Origin: Oscillospiraceae bacterium
GTDB lineage: Bacteria > Bacillota_A > Clostridia > Oscillospirales > Oscillospiraceae
Assembly: GCA_902789835.1 (NCBI GenBank)
Contig: CADAPN010000102.1
Span: forward strand, 1-7,318
Direction of reading: 5' to 3'
Length of the DNA stretch: 7,318 bases
The first letter of the stretch is position 1. Every line of letters starts with the position of its first letter. Made by a program: the position numbers and the translations under genes. This document shows, piece after piece, positions 1 through 5,690 of this stretch. The notes below the pieces were generated by a model. That model was not told the DNA's origin and ran no database searches. It saw only the letters and a list, made by a program, of their open reading frames with translations.

Positions 1-1058
1 CGGCCGCTGAGCGTTACCCGACCGCCGCTGCCGTTCCCGCCAGGGCCGGCAAAACCGGCATACTTGGCAGATCCTGTCCAGGAATCGTGAGGCGCATGGC
101 TGACATTGCCGGTTGAATACAGGCATGTACCCCAGGCGCCGCCACCACCGCCTGCGCCGATCCCGGTTGCATCCGACCCGTAATGCCATCTGTCTTCTAC
201 GTTATGGTCGGAACCGGGGTGTTCATTGGACGGCCAGCCGCCGCGGCCGCCTCCGTCGCTTCCGCCCTGGCCCCAGCTGATGTTTCCGGGATCTTCGGCA
301 TGCCAGTGCAGATGGGTGAAGGCGTTCTCATAGACCGGATCGTATATATTGCCGTATTCTCCCGGGACGTAGTTTGTGCCGCAGATAAAGCAGGAGTAGC
401 ATTTGGTATTGAAGTTGCCCTCGTCAGTTTCGTGGAAGTTATCAACGCTGCCGCCACCGCCGCCCTCACGCGGTCCGCCGTTCGATCCGGCTCCGGTGCC
501 GTTTGCGCCTGCTCCGCCGCCTCCCCCTGCGCCGCCGCCGGCCGAGACTGAGCCGAAGACGGATGTCCCTCCGTTTCCGCCGCTGCCCTGGCTGACATGC
601 TCGGCAGGGTCCGTGGTACTGGGCCAGCCGCCAGCACCGCCTGCACCGACCGTGACGCTGATGTTTGTGTTCTTCGGCACGGAAACGCTCTGATTGGACA
701 CTACCGCACCCGCTCCGCCGCCGGCACCGCCGCCGCCAGACCGGGCAGAGTTGCCACCGCCGCCGCCTCCGATGAGTGTGACGCTGGCATTTTTCACGTT
801 GCCGGAATTCACGATGAAGTTCCCGCTTCCGGCGGTGAAATTGATCGTGAAGTATCCGTTACCGTCGCAGGACCAGTCGATTCCGTTTCCTGAACCCGAC
901 TGGCCGGCAACCATAGTGTAGGATGATCCCAGCCACGAGAAGGTAAGCAGGTTATCCGCCGCATCAGCTGAAGGTGTGAGCGGGAACAGGCTGAATACCA
1001 TCAGCAGAGCAAGGATCAGTGAGAAACTCCTGTTGAACAGGCTTTTGCTTTTCCTCAT
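1..1058 (-). CDS. Secreted glycine-rich surface protein with an embedded CxxCxxC module (partial, C-terminus off the left edge)
   Basis: Reading the minus strand from ATG 1058-1056 gives 352 sense codons with no stop before the window ends. Residues 1-33 form a signal peptide: basic start (MRKSKSLFNR), hydrophobic core, and an Ala-Asp-Ala site suited to signal peptidase I; there is no lipobox. Residues of about 34-95 look beta-rich (SWLGSSYTM, GYFTINFTAG). From about residue 95 come Gly/Ala-rich blocks separated by beta-like strands (VTLIGGGGGG, ISVTVGAGGAGG), reminiscent of glycine-rich tail-fibre or adhesin domains. At residues 220-227 a Cys-x-x-Cys-x-x-Cys-Gly cluster precedes an Asn-Tyr-Val-Pro-Gly-Glu segment, resembling one copy of the cysteine module in the three lipoproteins upstream; a His-rich HLHWH segment follows. 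It lies 248 bases downstream of lipoprotein C and has no strong ribosome site of its own. A surface or adhesive role is inferred; the exact function is unknown. Confidence 0.85.
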   Translation of the reverse strand, partial: MRKSKSLFNRSFSLILALLMVFSLFPLTPSADAADNLLTFSWLGSSYTMVAGQSGSGNGIDWSCDGNGYFTINFTAGSGNFIVNSGNVKNASVTLIGGGGGGNSARSGGGGAGGGAGAVVSNQSVSVPKNTNISVTVGAGGAGGWPSTTDPAEHVSQGSGGNGGTSVFGSVSAGGGAGGGGGAGANGTGAGSNGGPREGGGGGSVDNFHETDEGNFNTKCYSCFICGTNYVPGEYGNIYDPVYENAFTHLHWHAEDPGNISWGQGGSDGGGRGGWPSNEHPGSDHNVEDRWHYGSDATGIGAGGGGGAWGTCLYSTGNVSHAPHDSWTGSAKYAGFAGPGGNGSGGRVTLSG

Positions 1059-1117
1059 CGTTGTATCAGAAAAACTCTTTGTCCTTGCAGGGAGCGTGCA
1101 GAGCAAGGTTTTTCCAT
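1055..1117 (-). CDS. Possible 20-codon leader peptide overlapping the start of the glycine-rich gene
   Basis: A short frame begins at ATG 1117-1115 just after a purine-rich GGAAGGGG stretch and encodes MEKPCSARSLQGQRVFLIQR. Its TGA (1057-1055) overlaps the ATG of the glycine-rich protein as ATGA. Because the large gene lacks a clear Shine-Dalgarno sequence, translation through this frame could supply ribosomes by termination-reinitiation. The purine tract sits very close to the ATG, and a frame this short can arise by chance, so this remains tentative. Confidence 0.3.
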   Translation of the reverse strand: MEKPCSARSLQGQRVFLIQR

Positions 1118-1164
1118 TCCCCTTCCAATTTTAGTAATCTGAAGCAGACTGAACTGCTCATCCG

Positions 1165-1230
1165 AAAAAAACACTACCCTGCGCGAAACGGCTTTTCAGA
1201 TTCCGTTTCTTCTCCCCATAAAGCCGCAGG
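1165..1230 (-). other. Folded leader upstream of the glycine-rich gene, possible terminator or attenuator
   Basis: On the minus strand, CCTGCG (1230-1225) can pair with CGCAGG (1183-1178), enclosing a 7-bp hairpin of GAAACGG (1209-1203) with CCGTTTC (1191-1185). A run of seven T (1171-1165) follows after 6 bases. The spacing is looser than in a textbook intrinsic terminator. It could end the lipoprotein transcript, attenuate the glycine-rich gene, or simply structure its leader. I could not match it to a known riboswitch class. Confidence 0.35.
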
Positions 1231-1235
1231 ATTAA

Positions 1236-1273
1236 ACTATACTTTAAGTTGCGTTATTTCTATTTTGTCAATT
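1236..1273 (-). promoter_or_regulatory. Possible promoter region of the glycine-rich gene, with a 17-base element shared with gene B
   Basis: The minus strand carries AATTGACAAAATAGAAA at 1273-1257, identical to the element upstream of lipoprotein B, and it includes a perfect TTGACA (1271-1266). The best -10 candidate, TATAGT (1241-1236), lies 24 bases further on, which is too far for a standard sigma-A promoter; at 17 bases there is only CTTAAA. Either the promoter is weak or needs an activator, or the shared element is a regulator site rather than a -35 box. Confidence 0.4.
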
Positions 1274-1306
1274 TTCACATCAAAAAAAATTTGCCTGTTA
1301 GGTACG

Positions 1307-2353
1307 CTACTGTACAGCTCCGCATCTGCTGCAGACATATTTCGTGGTTTCACCATATGTTTCCACAACAGTGCTGTAGGTACGCCCGCCTCCGCCGGCC
1401 ATGACATGTTCTTTCGCATGGTCGCTGATCCCGTCTCCGGTTATACCGCTGGCTGTCAGATCCAGTCCGCATTCACCGCAGATCTGGTGCTCCTCGGACC
1501 CGATGACCGTTCTTTCCGACGTTGCTACCCAGTCATGCCCGAGCGCAGGTGTCTCGCCGTCCTTGTAGCTGTCCCCGCAGGAGCAGGAATAAAGCGTATA
1601 TCCCCCGTTTTCACAGCTTGCAGCAACTGTCGTAGCCGAGTAGCTGTGGGTGTGCGCAGGTTCAGTCGCTGTTTCCGCCGTCTGTGTCTGTTCCGGTTTC
1701 GGGACCGCCTGCTCTTGCTGCTCCTGCACCTGTTCCGAAAGGCTGCTCTCAGCAGGTTTCTCAGCTTCGGTCCGTACAGGGCTTGCCCCGGCCACCTCTA
1801 TCTTTGCACCCTCAGATGCCGTCATGCCTCCGCCGGAATCTGTAAACAGGCATACAGCGTACCAGCCGTTCAGTTCCAGCGGAATCCCGCTGATCGTCAG
1901 GGTATTCGTTTCGCCGTTGAAGGTGTAAAGGCCGGGAAACCGCTGCTGCAGGTCCTCGGCGTTCCAGACGACCTCGCTCTCATAGTCCGGGGCTACAAAC
2001 CGCCACTCATAGGATTCCGCGCCGTCAGCCGTTGAAATAAACATTGCCGTGCTTCCGGGCGTAACATATTCCCCGCCAGGATTCTTCGTGATATTGATCA
2101 GGTCCGAAGTGTCAATATTGATGAACTGTTTTGCCGGATCCGGAGTGGGTTCCGGGGTCGGCTCCGGGGTCGGCGTGGGCGAAGGTGTCGGAGTCGGGGT
2201 CGGCGTCGGTTTTGGTGTTGTCACCGGCTTCACTGTTGCAGCAGGCTCCGCTGTTGCAGCCGGTCTGGCAGCTTTTTTGGCACCGCAGCCGCAAAGTGCT
2301 GTACAAATCAGCAATGCTGTTACCATCACAAATAGTATTCTTTTTTTGATCAT
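1307..2353 (-). CDS. Lipoprotein C: Pro-Thr linker, Ig-like domain and degenerate cysteine modules
   Basis: The product is 348 residues from ATG 2353, chosen because AAGGAAG lies 7 bases upstream and the signal peptide follows at once (MIKKRILFVMV). The lipobox is Leu-Cys-Gly-Cys with the lipidated residue probably Cys23. Residues 42-73 are a Pro-Thr/Pro-Glu linker of the kind that lifts lipoproteins through the Gram-positive wall. Residues of about 75-186 resemble an immunoglobulin-like fold: a Tyr-Glu-Trp core, then TLTISGIPLELNGWYAVCLF. Residues 190-233 are Glu/Gln-rich. From His234 comes one cysteine module in which the usual Cys-x-x-Cys is shortened to Cys-Ser-Cys, then two further pairs (CGEC, CSRC) in divergent spacing. 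It starts 25 bases after gene B, with no room for its own promoter, so it is probably co-transcribed with B. Outer-surface location is well supported; ligand and partner are unknown. Confidence 0.88.
   Translation of the reverse strand: MIKKRILFVMVTALLICTALCGCGAKKAARPAATAEPAATVKPVTTPKPTPTPTPTPSPTPTPEPTPEPTPDPAKQFINIDTSDLINITKNPGGEYVTPGSTAMFISTADGAESYEWRFVAPDYESEVVWNAEDLQQRFPGLYTFNGETNTLTISGIPLELNGWYAVCLFTDSGGGMTASEGAKIEVAGASPVRTEAEKPAESSLSEQVQEQQEQAVPKPEQTQTAETATEPAHTHSYSATTVAASCENGGYTLYSCSCGDSYKDGETPALGHDWVATSERTVIGSEEHQICGECGLDLTASGITGDGISDHAKEHVMAGGGGRTYSTVVETYGETTKYVCSRCGAVQ
2135..2230 (-). repeat. Short tandem repeat encoding the Pro-Thr linker of lipoprotein C
   Basis: The sense strand repeats CCNACN-type and CCGGAN-type hexamers that encode Thr-Pro and Glu-Pro dipeptides. 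Tracts of this kind change length by slippage, so the linker may differ in length between strains. No frameshift is visible here. Confidence 0.7.
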
Positions 2354-2378
2354 TGCTTCTCTTCCTTTCCGTTCTATA

Positions 2379-4013
2379 TTATTCAACTGCTTTTGGGGTG
2401 AAGCTGTCCCGATAGCTGTCTCCGCAGCGTTTGCAGGTGTGCTCGGTAAAGCCCTCCGAGTCCCTTGTAGCAGGGATGACAGTATAGAGATAGGCATGCC
2501 CCAGAGCAGGGATGTTGTTGGTATAGCTGTGTCCGCATCTTGAGCAGGTATAGGTCATAATTCCCGGATGCGTGCAGTCTGCTTCTTCAGTAACGCTGCC
2601 GACATAGTCATGGCCGAGCGCTCCGATCTTCCCGTCCGTAAAGCTCTCTCCGCAGATCGTGCAGGTATGCTTCGTATAGCCGCTTTCCGTACAGGTCGGT
2701 TCCAGAACGGTATCCCTGTAGATATGGGTGTGTTCGACGATCGGGGTCTGGTTCGTACGTTCCTTTTCCAGTCCGCAATAGATACAGTAGTGTCTGGTAT
2801 AACCAGCCTCTGTAAAAGTCGGAGGCACTGTCTCCTCCGTAAAATAGTGCTCTCTCTTTTCGACTGATTCTGTCCTCGTTTCCCCGCACCGGCTACAGAT
2901 AAATACTTTCTCTCCTTCCTCGGTGCAGCTTGGCTCCTTTGAAAGCGTGCCTGCATCCCAAAGGTGACCGAGAGCATCCGTCTCATTTCCCCGGAAGCTG
3001 AATACTTTGCAGATCTGGCATTCATGAAGCGTATATCCTTTTTCGGTACAGGTCGGCTCAACAGCTATCGTCTGCATCTCCTCATGGCTGCAGACCAGTT
3101 TTGGGGTCTCTTTATCTCGCTTTGTTTCACCGCAGATTTTACAGATGTGAAGCGTATACCCGTTGCTCGTATATGTCGGAGGAATAATCCTCAGATCATA
3201 ATCATGCTCATGCGGGAGCTTCTCGGCAAAGCTGTCTCTGTAGGAATACCCGCATACCTCACAGGTATGGATCGTATATCCCTCATAGAGATAGGTCGGA
3301 GCTATCGTCTGATCCTTGAAGCGGTGAACATGATCATTCGACGTTTGCCCTGATTCCTGGGGGCTTGCTCTCAGCTCAAACCTGATATTATCTATGACCT
3401 CACCGAGAATATTCTTTACCAGGACATTGACGCTTCCATCTATCCTTGCGGTCAGAATGACAGTAACCTGGTTGTACCTGTCAGCCCTTACCATTATCTC
3501 CGGAAGGCTCCCGTCTTTTGGTCTGGCGGTGTTCAGGGCGGCATCCGCATTTTTGTCATATGGGAAATAAAGCGCTCCGGGATCGCAGCTCGTCAGAAGC
3601 AGCGTGGAATTCACCGTGTTTTTCGGCTCCACCATGAGCCTGAACTTGAACGTCTTTTCTCCGCCGATACGCACATCATTTGGAATGTCGTTTTCTGTAA
3701 AGCCTGTATCCAGGCTCTGGACAGTCTGGCTTTTGTCATAGTAGACTGAAGTTACCCATGTGAAGTTTCTGAGATTTGCAGCTGATATCAGGACATTGCC
3801 CTCATCATCGAGAACATTTCCCTGCGTGTCACGCGTGAGTTCATCCGAAATCGGTACTCCGTCTCTGTCACAGAGCATTTGCCCGTTCTGATAGATGTTC
3901 AGGTCATCACTTGTCAGGTCAGGCCGGTATTCCGGCTTCGGCTGACTGCCGCATGAAGCAAGCAATGCCGCTGCTGCAAGAATCATGGTTGCAAGGATCA
4001 GTTTTCTTCTCAT
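2379..4013 (-). CDS. Lipoprotein B: exported protein with eight tandem CxxC modules
   Basis: The product is 544 residues from ATG 4013, preceded by AAGGAGA at 5 bases. The signal peptide ends in a clear lipobox, Leu-Leu-Ala-Ser-Cys21. Residues of about 30-216 form a beta-rich domain related to the middle of lipoprotein A: both have LDxxGNxL, a variable strand, an LNF/LMV-x-P strand and a final TAR/TAK strand segment. Residues 228-544 are eight consecutive modules of 38-42 residues starting at about 228, 268, 308, 350, 389, 428, 468 and 506. The typical core is His-x-His/Tyr, Pro-Thr, Gly-Tyr-Thr-x-His-x-Cys-x-x-Cys-Gly, then Tyr-x-Asp and Ala-Leu-Gly-His. Modules 3, 4, 6 and 7 add a Cys before the Gly. 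Modules of this look occur in gut Clostridia surface proteins. Metal binding or disulfides are inferred from the paired Cys and His; no enzyme motif is seen. Confidence 0.9.
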   Translation of the reverse strand: MRRKLILATMILAAAALLASCGSQPKPEYRPDLTSDDLNIYQNGQMLCDRDGVPISDELTRDTQGNVLDDEGNVLISAANLRNFTWVTSVYYDKSQTVQSLDTGFTENDIPNDVRIGGEKTFKFRLMVEPKNTVNSTLLLTSCDPGALYFPYDKNADAALNTARPKDGSLPEIMVRADRYNQVTVILTARIDGSVNVLVKNILGEVIDNIRFELRASPQESGQTSNDHVHRFKDQTIAPTYLYEGYTIHTCEVCGYSYRDSFAEKLPHEHDYDLRIIPPTYTSNGYTLHICKICGETKRDKETPKLVCSHEEMQTIAVEPTCTEKGYTLHECQICKVFSFRGNETDALGHLWDAGTLSKEPSCTEEGEKVFICSRCGETRTESVEKREHYFTEETVPPTFTEAGYTRHYCIYCGLEKERTNQTPIVEHTHIYRDTVLEPTCTESGYTKHTCTICGESFTDGKIGALGHDYVGSVTEEADCTHPGIMTYTCSRCGHSYTNNIPALGHAYLYTVIPATRDSEGFTEHTCKRCGDSYRDSFTPKAVE

Positions 4014-4034
4014 GTTCTTCTCCTTGGCTTATAC

Positions 4035-4063
4035 ATTCTATTACATTCTTTCTATTTTGTCAA
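4035..4063 (-). promoter_or_regulatory. Sigma-A-type promoter of lipoprotein B (and C)
   Basis: On the minus strand TTGACA (4063-4058) is followed after 17 bases by TAGAAT (4040-4035), one mismatch from consensus. The predicted start near 4028 leaves a leader of only about 15 bases, just enough for the AAGGAGA ribosome site. The element AATTGACAAAATAGAAA (4065-4049) is identical to one upstream of the glycine-rich gene. Confidence 0.75.
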
Positions 4064-4134
4064 TTCTTGATAGCATCATTTCATCGCTGTTTTTCACAGG
4101 GATGTGCGCCGTTTTTGTCCCGGAGCGTCCGTAA

Positions 4135-5262
4135 TCAACTGCCGGTCGGCTGTACGAAGTTGTCCTTGTACGTGTCTCCGCATTCATCGCAGATGTAAAG
4201 CGTGTATCCCCTTTCCGATTCTGTCGGAGCCACCACGGAAGCCCTGTAACTGTGAACGTGAGGAGCCGGCGTCGGTTCAGGAGCGGGAAGCTTTGAAGTG
4301 AAATTGTCCTGGAAGCTGTACCCGCATTCCGGACAGGTATACAGCGTATAGCCTTTTTCCCAGATTGTCGGCTCAACAACCGTGCAGATATAGCTATGAA
4401 CGTGCTGTGTTGCGTCTCCTGATGCGTTCACGATGTCTGTCGGAGTCTCTGTCGGAACCGGAATGCTGTCAACTCCGCCGTACCTGACATTTACCGAGCA
4501 CTCTGCACGGGCCTCCCCTGTCAGCGCTCTTGCAATCAACTTTGTCTCTCCGGGGTACTTTGCTGTCACAATCAGGTTAATCGGTTTACTGGGGTCATCC
4601 GGCTGGATTGCGATTTCCCCGTCGTCCATCTGAAATTCCCCGTCCACGATGTATTTCCTGTTGTTGTTTACACGAATCTCGGCGACAGCGTTTTCCGTGC
4701 TGCGGATCAGAATGATGCTGTTAGATGCATCGTCCGGTTTGAAGTTCAGCCTGACTGTCAGGTTGACCGCATACTGGTTTACCCTGGTCACGTTTTCGTC
4801 GCCGCCTACCGGCTCTTCCCGGGCGTCCATTGTGGCCTGATAGGTGCTCTTAGCAAAGCTCAGTTCTGAAATTGCTCTGAAACTGCTGAGGTTATCCTTC
4901 ATGACAAGCAGCTCTCCATTCTTTCCGAGAAGATTGCCGAGCTCGTCCAGACTGTAGCCTGCGGCATTCTCGCCATAGCGGTTTACAACATAGGAATGGC
5001 CGTTTGCCTCCTCAACGACATAAAGCTCGACGTCCTCGCTGGTTGCTTTGGGAACTTCTGAATCAGCAATGACTTCAACAAACGGCTCCTCTTCCGCCTT
5101 GGTCTCACCTGTCTTGTCATCCTCTGCTTTTTCCTCTGCTGCTTCTTCCGCATTGCTTTCCTGCTGCTGTTCCACACCCAGCTCCCTGTCCGGAGCCTGT
5201 CCGCAGGCAGACATCAGCAGCAGCATCATAAGCGCCAGAAGAATTGCGGCCTGTTTTTTCAC
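4135..5262 (-). CDS. Lipoprotein A: paralogue of B with two CxxC modules
   Basis: The product is 375 residues from GTG 5262-5260. That start is chosen over the in-frame ATG at 5364 because AAGGAGG (5276-5270) sits 7 bases upstream and the signal peptide begins there; the ATG also lies upstream of the likely transcription start. The lipobox is Met-Ser-Ala-Cys20. Residues of about 25-60 are acidic, Glu/Lys-rich and probably an extended linker. Residues of about 65-265 form a beta-rich domain related to that of lipoprotein B, with an Ig/BIG-like character (INLIVTAKYPGETKLIAR, then AECSVNVRY). Residues 287-334 and 335-375 are two cysteine modules, each opening His-Val-His-Ser-Tyr and containing GYTLY and Cys-x-x-Cys-Gly, separated by a short APEPTPAP linker. 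It is the first gene of the surface cluster and has its own promoter. Function is not recognised; anchoring at the outer membrane face is well supported. Confidence 0.9.
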   Translation of the reverse strand: MKKQAAILLALMMLLLMSACGQAPDRELGVEQQQESNAEEAAEEKAEDDKTGETKAEEEPFVEVIADSEVPKATSEDVELYVVEEANGHSYVVNRYGENAAGYSLDELGNLLGKNGELLVMKDNLSSFRAISELSFAKSTYQATMDAREEPVGGDENVTRVNQYAVNLTVRLNFKPDDASNSIILIRSTENAVAEIRVNNNRKYIVDGEFQMDDGEIAIQPDDPSKPINLIVTAKYPGETKLIARALTGEARAECSVNVRYGGVDSIPVPTETPTDIVNASGDATQHVHSYICTVVEPTIWEKGYTLYTCPECGYSFQDNFTSKLPAPEPTPAPHVHSYRASVVAPTESERGYTLYICDECGDTYKDNFVQPTGS

Positions 5263-5269
5263 GTTTGTT

Positions 5270-5276
5270 CCTCCTT
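5270..5276 (-). promoter_or_regulatory. Ribosome binding site fixing the GTG start of lipoprotein A
   Basis: AAGGAGG lies 7 bases before GTG 5262. No comparable site precedes the in-frame ATG at 5364. Confidence 0.85.
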
Positions 5277-5281
5277 GAATT

Positions 5282-5295
5282 CGCTCATTTGAGCG
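5282..5295 (-). other. Small hairpin in the 5' leader of lipoprotein A
   Basis: CGCTC and GAGCG pair around a 4-base loop, ending 5 bases upstream of the ribosome site. It could affect ribosome access or mRNA stability; it is short and may be incidental. Confidence 0.4.
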
Positions 5296-5353
5296 TATTT
5301 CGACCAGTTCCGGCGCATTCCGTGATCTACGCTGAAAAACCGTATCGTGAAAA

Positions 5354-5383
5354 ATTATATTCACCGCTTTTCTGATTTGTCAA
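5354..5383 (-). promoter_or_regulatory. Sigma-A-type promoter of lipoprotein A
   Basis: Minus strand TTGACA (5383-5378), an 18-base spacer and a perfect TATAAT (5359-5354). Transcription should begin near 5347, giving a leader of about 85 bases. The flanking AAATTGACAAATCAGAAAA resembles the elements before gene B and the glycine-rich gene. Confidence 0.8.
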
Positions 5384-5406
5384 TTTTTCAGAAGCCTGCC
5401 TATTTT
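5377..5406 (+). promoter_or_regulatory. Candidate plus-strand promoter overlapping the promoter of gene A
   Basis: TTGTCA (5377-5382), 18 bases, then TATTTT (5401-5406). The -35 box lies across the opposite-strand TTGACA of gene A, so the two would compete for polymerase. The -10 match is weak. I list it because the structured region downstream appears to be read on the plus strand. Confidence 0.22.
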
Positions 5407-5420
5407 CCGGATTGTTTTCC

Positions 5421-5447
5421 GTTCAGCCGTCAGTTTCAGGCTGAAAC
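5421..5447 (+). other. Alternative small hairpins upstream of the structured element
   Basis: TTCAGCC (5422-5428) can pair with GGCTGAA (5439-5445), or GTTTCA (5433-5438) with TGAAAC (5442-5447). The two are mutually exclusive. Significance is unclear. Confidence 0.3.
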
Positions 5448-5487
5448 CAGCTTTTCTGCATGTCAGATAGACGCAGACAGGATCCTT

Positions 5488-5520
5488 CGCGCGTGGGCAC
5501 GCGCATAATGCACGCGCGCG
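5488..5520. repeat. GC-alternating inverted repeats with competing pairings
   Basis: CGCGCGTG (5488-5495) can pair with CACGCGCG (5511-5518), while GCGCGT (5489-5494) can pair with ACGCGC (5499-5504). A self-complementary CGCGCGCG (5513-5520) recurs at 5661-5668, bracketing the two hairpins between them. Confidence 0.6.
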
Positions 5521-5525
5521 ATATA

Positions 5526-5636
5526 GCCAGTACTGACGACAGTCAGGACTGGCGTTAGTCTTTGAAGGAGATTGGACTGGAGCGAATATCTGCGAAGCAG
5601 GTATGAGCGTAAGTCCGATCTTCTGAAAAGACTAAC
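5526..5636 (+). ncRNA. Putative structured RNA (or ssDNA) element: two abutting hairpins
   Basis: Hairpin 1 (5526-5553) has an 11-bp stem with one A-G mismatch (5532/5547) and a GACA loop. Hairpin 2 (5554-5636) begins at the very next base. It is a 40-pair rod closed by a GAA triloop (5594-5596), with no bulge in either arm. By hand I count 30 Watson-Crick, 4 G-T and 6 G-A pairs, including two tandem 5'-GA/5'-GA steps (5564-5565 with 5625-5626; 5584-5585 with 5605-5606). All non-canonical pairs are G-T or G-A on the plus strand; on the minus strand they would be A-C and C-T mismatches. This favours a plus-strand RNA or folded plus-strand ssDNA. The tip sequence GCGAAGC is also known as an unusually stable DNA minihairpin. 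I do not recognise an RNA family. It could instead be a transfer-origin or mobile-element hairpin. Confidence 0.6.
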
Positions 5637-5660
5637 CATACATGATAGTTTCTTTATTCT

Positions 5661-5668
5661 CGCGCGCG
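5661..5668. repeat. Second CGCGCGCG box
   Basis: Identical to 5513-5520 and self-complementary. Pairing of the two copies would enclose both hairpins as a three-way junction. The surrounding 5660-5669 is a 10-base palindrome. Confidence 0.5.
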
Positions 5669-5690
5669 AATCATATTTATCAAAGAAAAG

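Noticed and set aside
197..893. Several Ala/Pro-rich open frames on both strands
   Set aside because: They are shadows of the glycine-rich gene: Gly codons GGN read in antisense give Pro, Ala and Arg runs. The minus-strand frame starting at 1058 has a signal peptide and continuous coding logic instead.
1061..2035. A 324-codon open frame on the plus strand
   Set aside because: It spans the leader of the glycine-rich gene and most of lipoprotein C in antisense, has no signal or domain logic, and is low-complexity Arg/Cys/Leu-rich shadow sequence.
2354..2497. N-terminal extension of lipoprotein C from ATG 2497
   Set aside because: It overlaps the end of gene B, has no ribosome site, and places 48 residues before a typical lipoprotein signal peptide.
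2555..3061. A 168-codon Arg-rich minus-strand frame
   Set aside because: An off-frame shadow inside the repeat region of lipoprotein B; the period of about 120 bases keeps alternative frames open.
5263..5364. N-terminal extension of lipoprotein A from ATG 5364
   Set aside because: It would bury the signal peptide behind 34 charged residues and start upstream of the predicted transcription start, and it ignores the AAGGAGG placed for GTG 5262.
5554..5636. Integron attC site
   Set aside because: The ends are GTTAGTC and GACTAAC, in the opposite order to the attC boxes (RYYYAAC first, GTTRRRY last), and they break the RRRY/RYYY rule. No integrase is visible.
5526..5636. Retron ncRNA, diversity-generating element or group II intron domain V
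   Set aside because: No reverse transcriptase lies in the window, and the hairpin lacks the domain V AGC/GAAA architecture.
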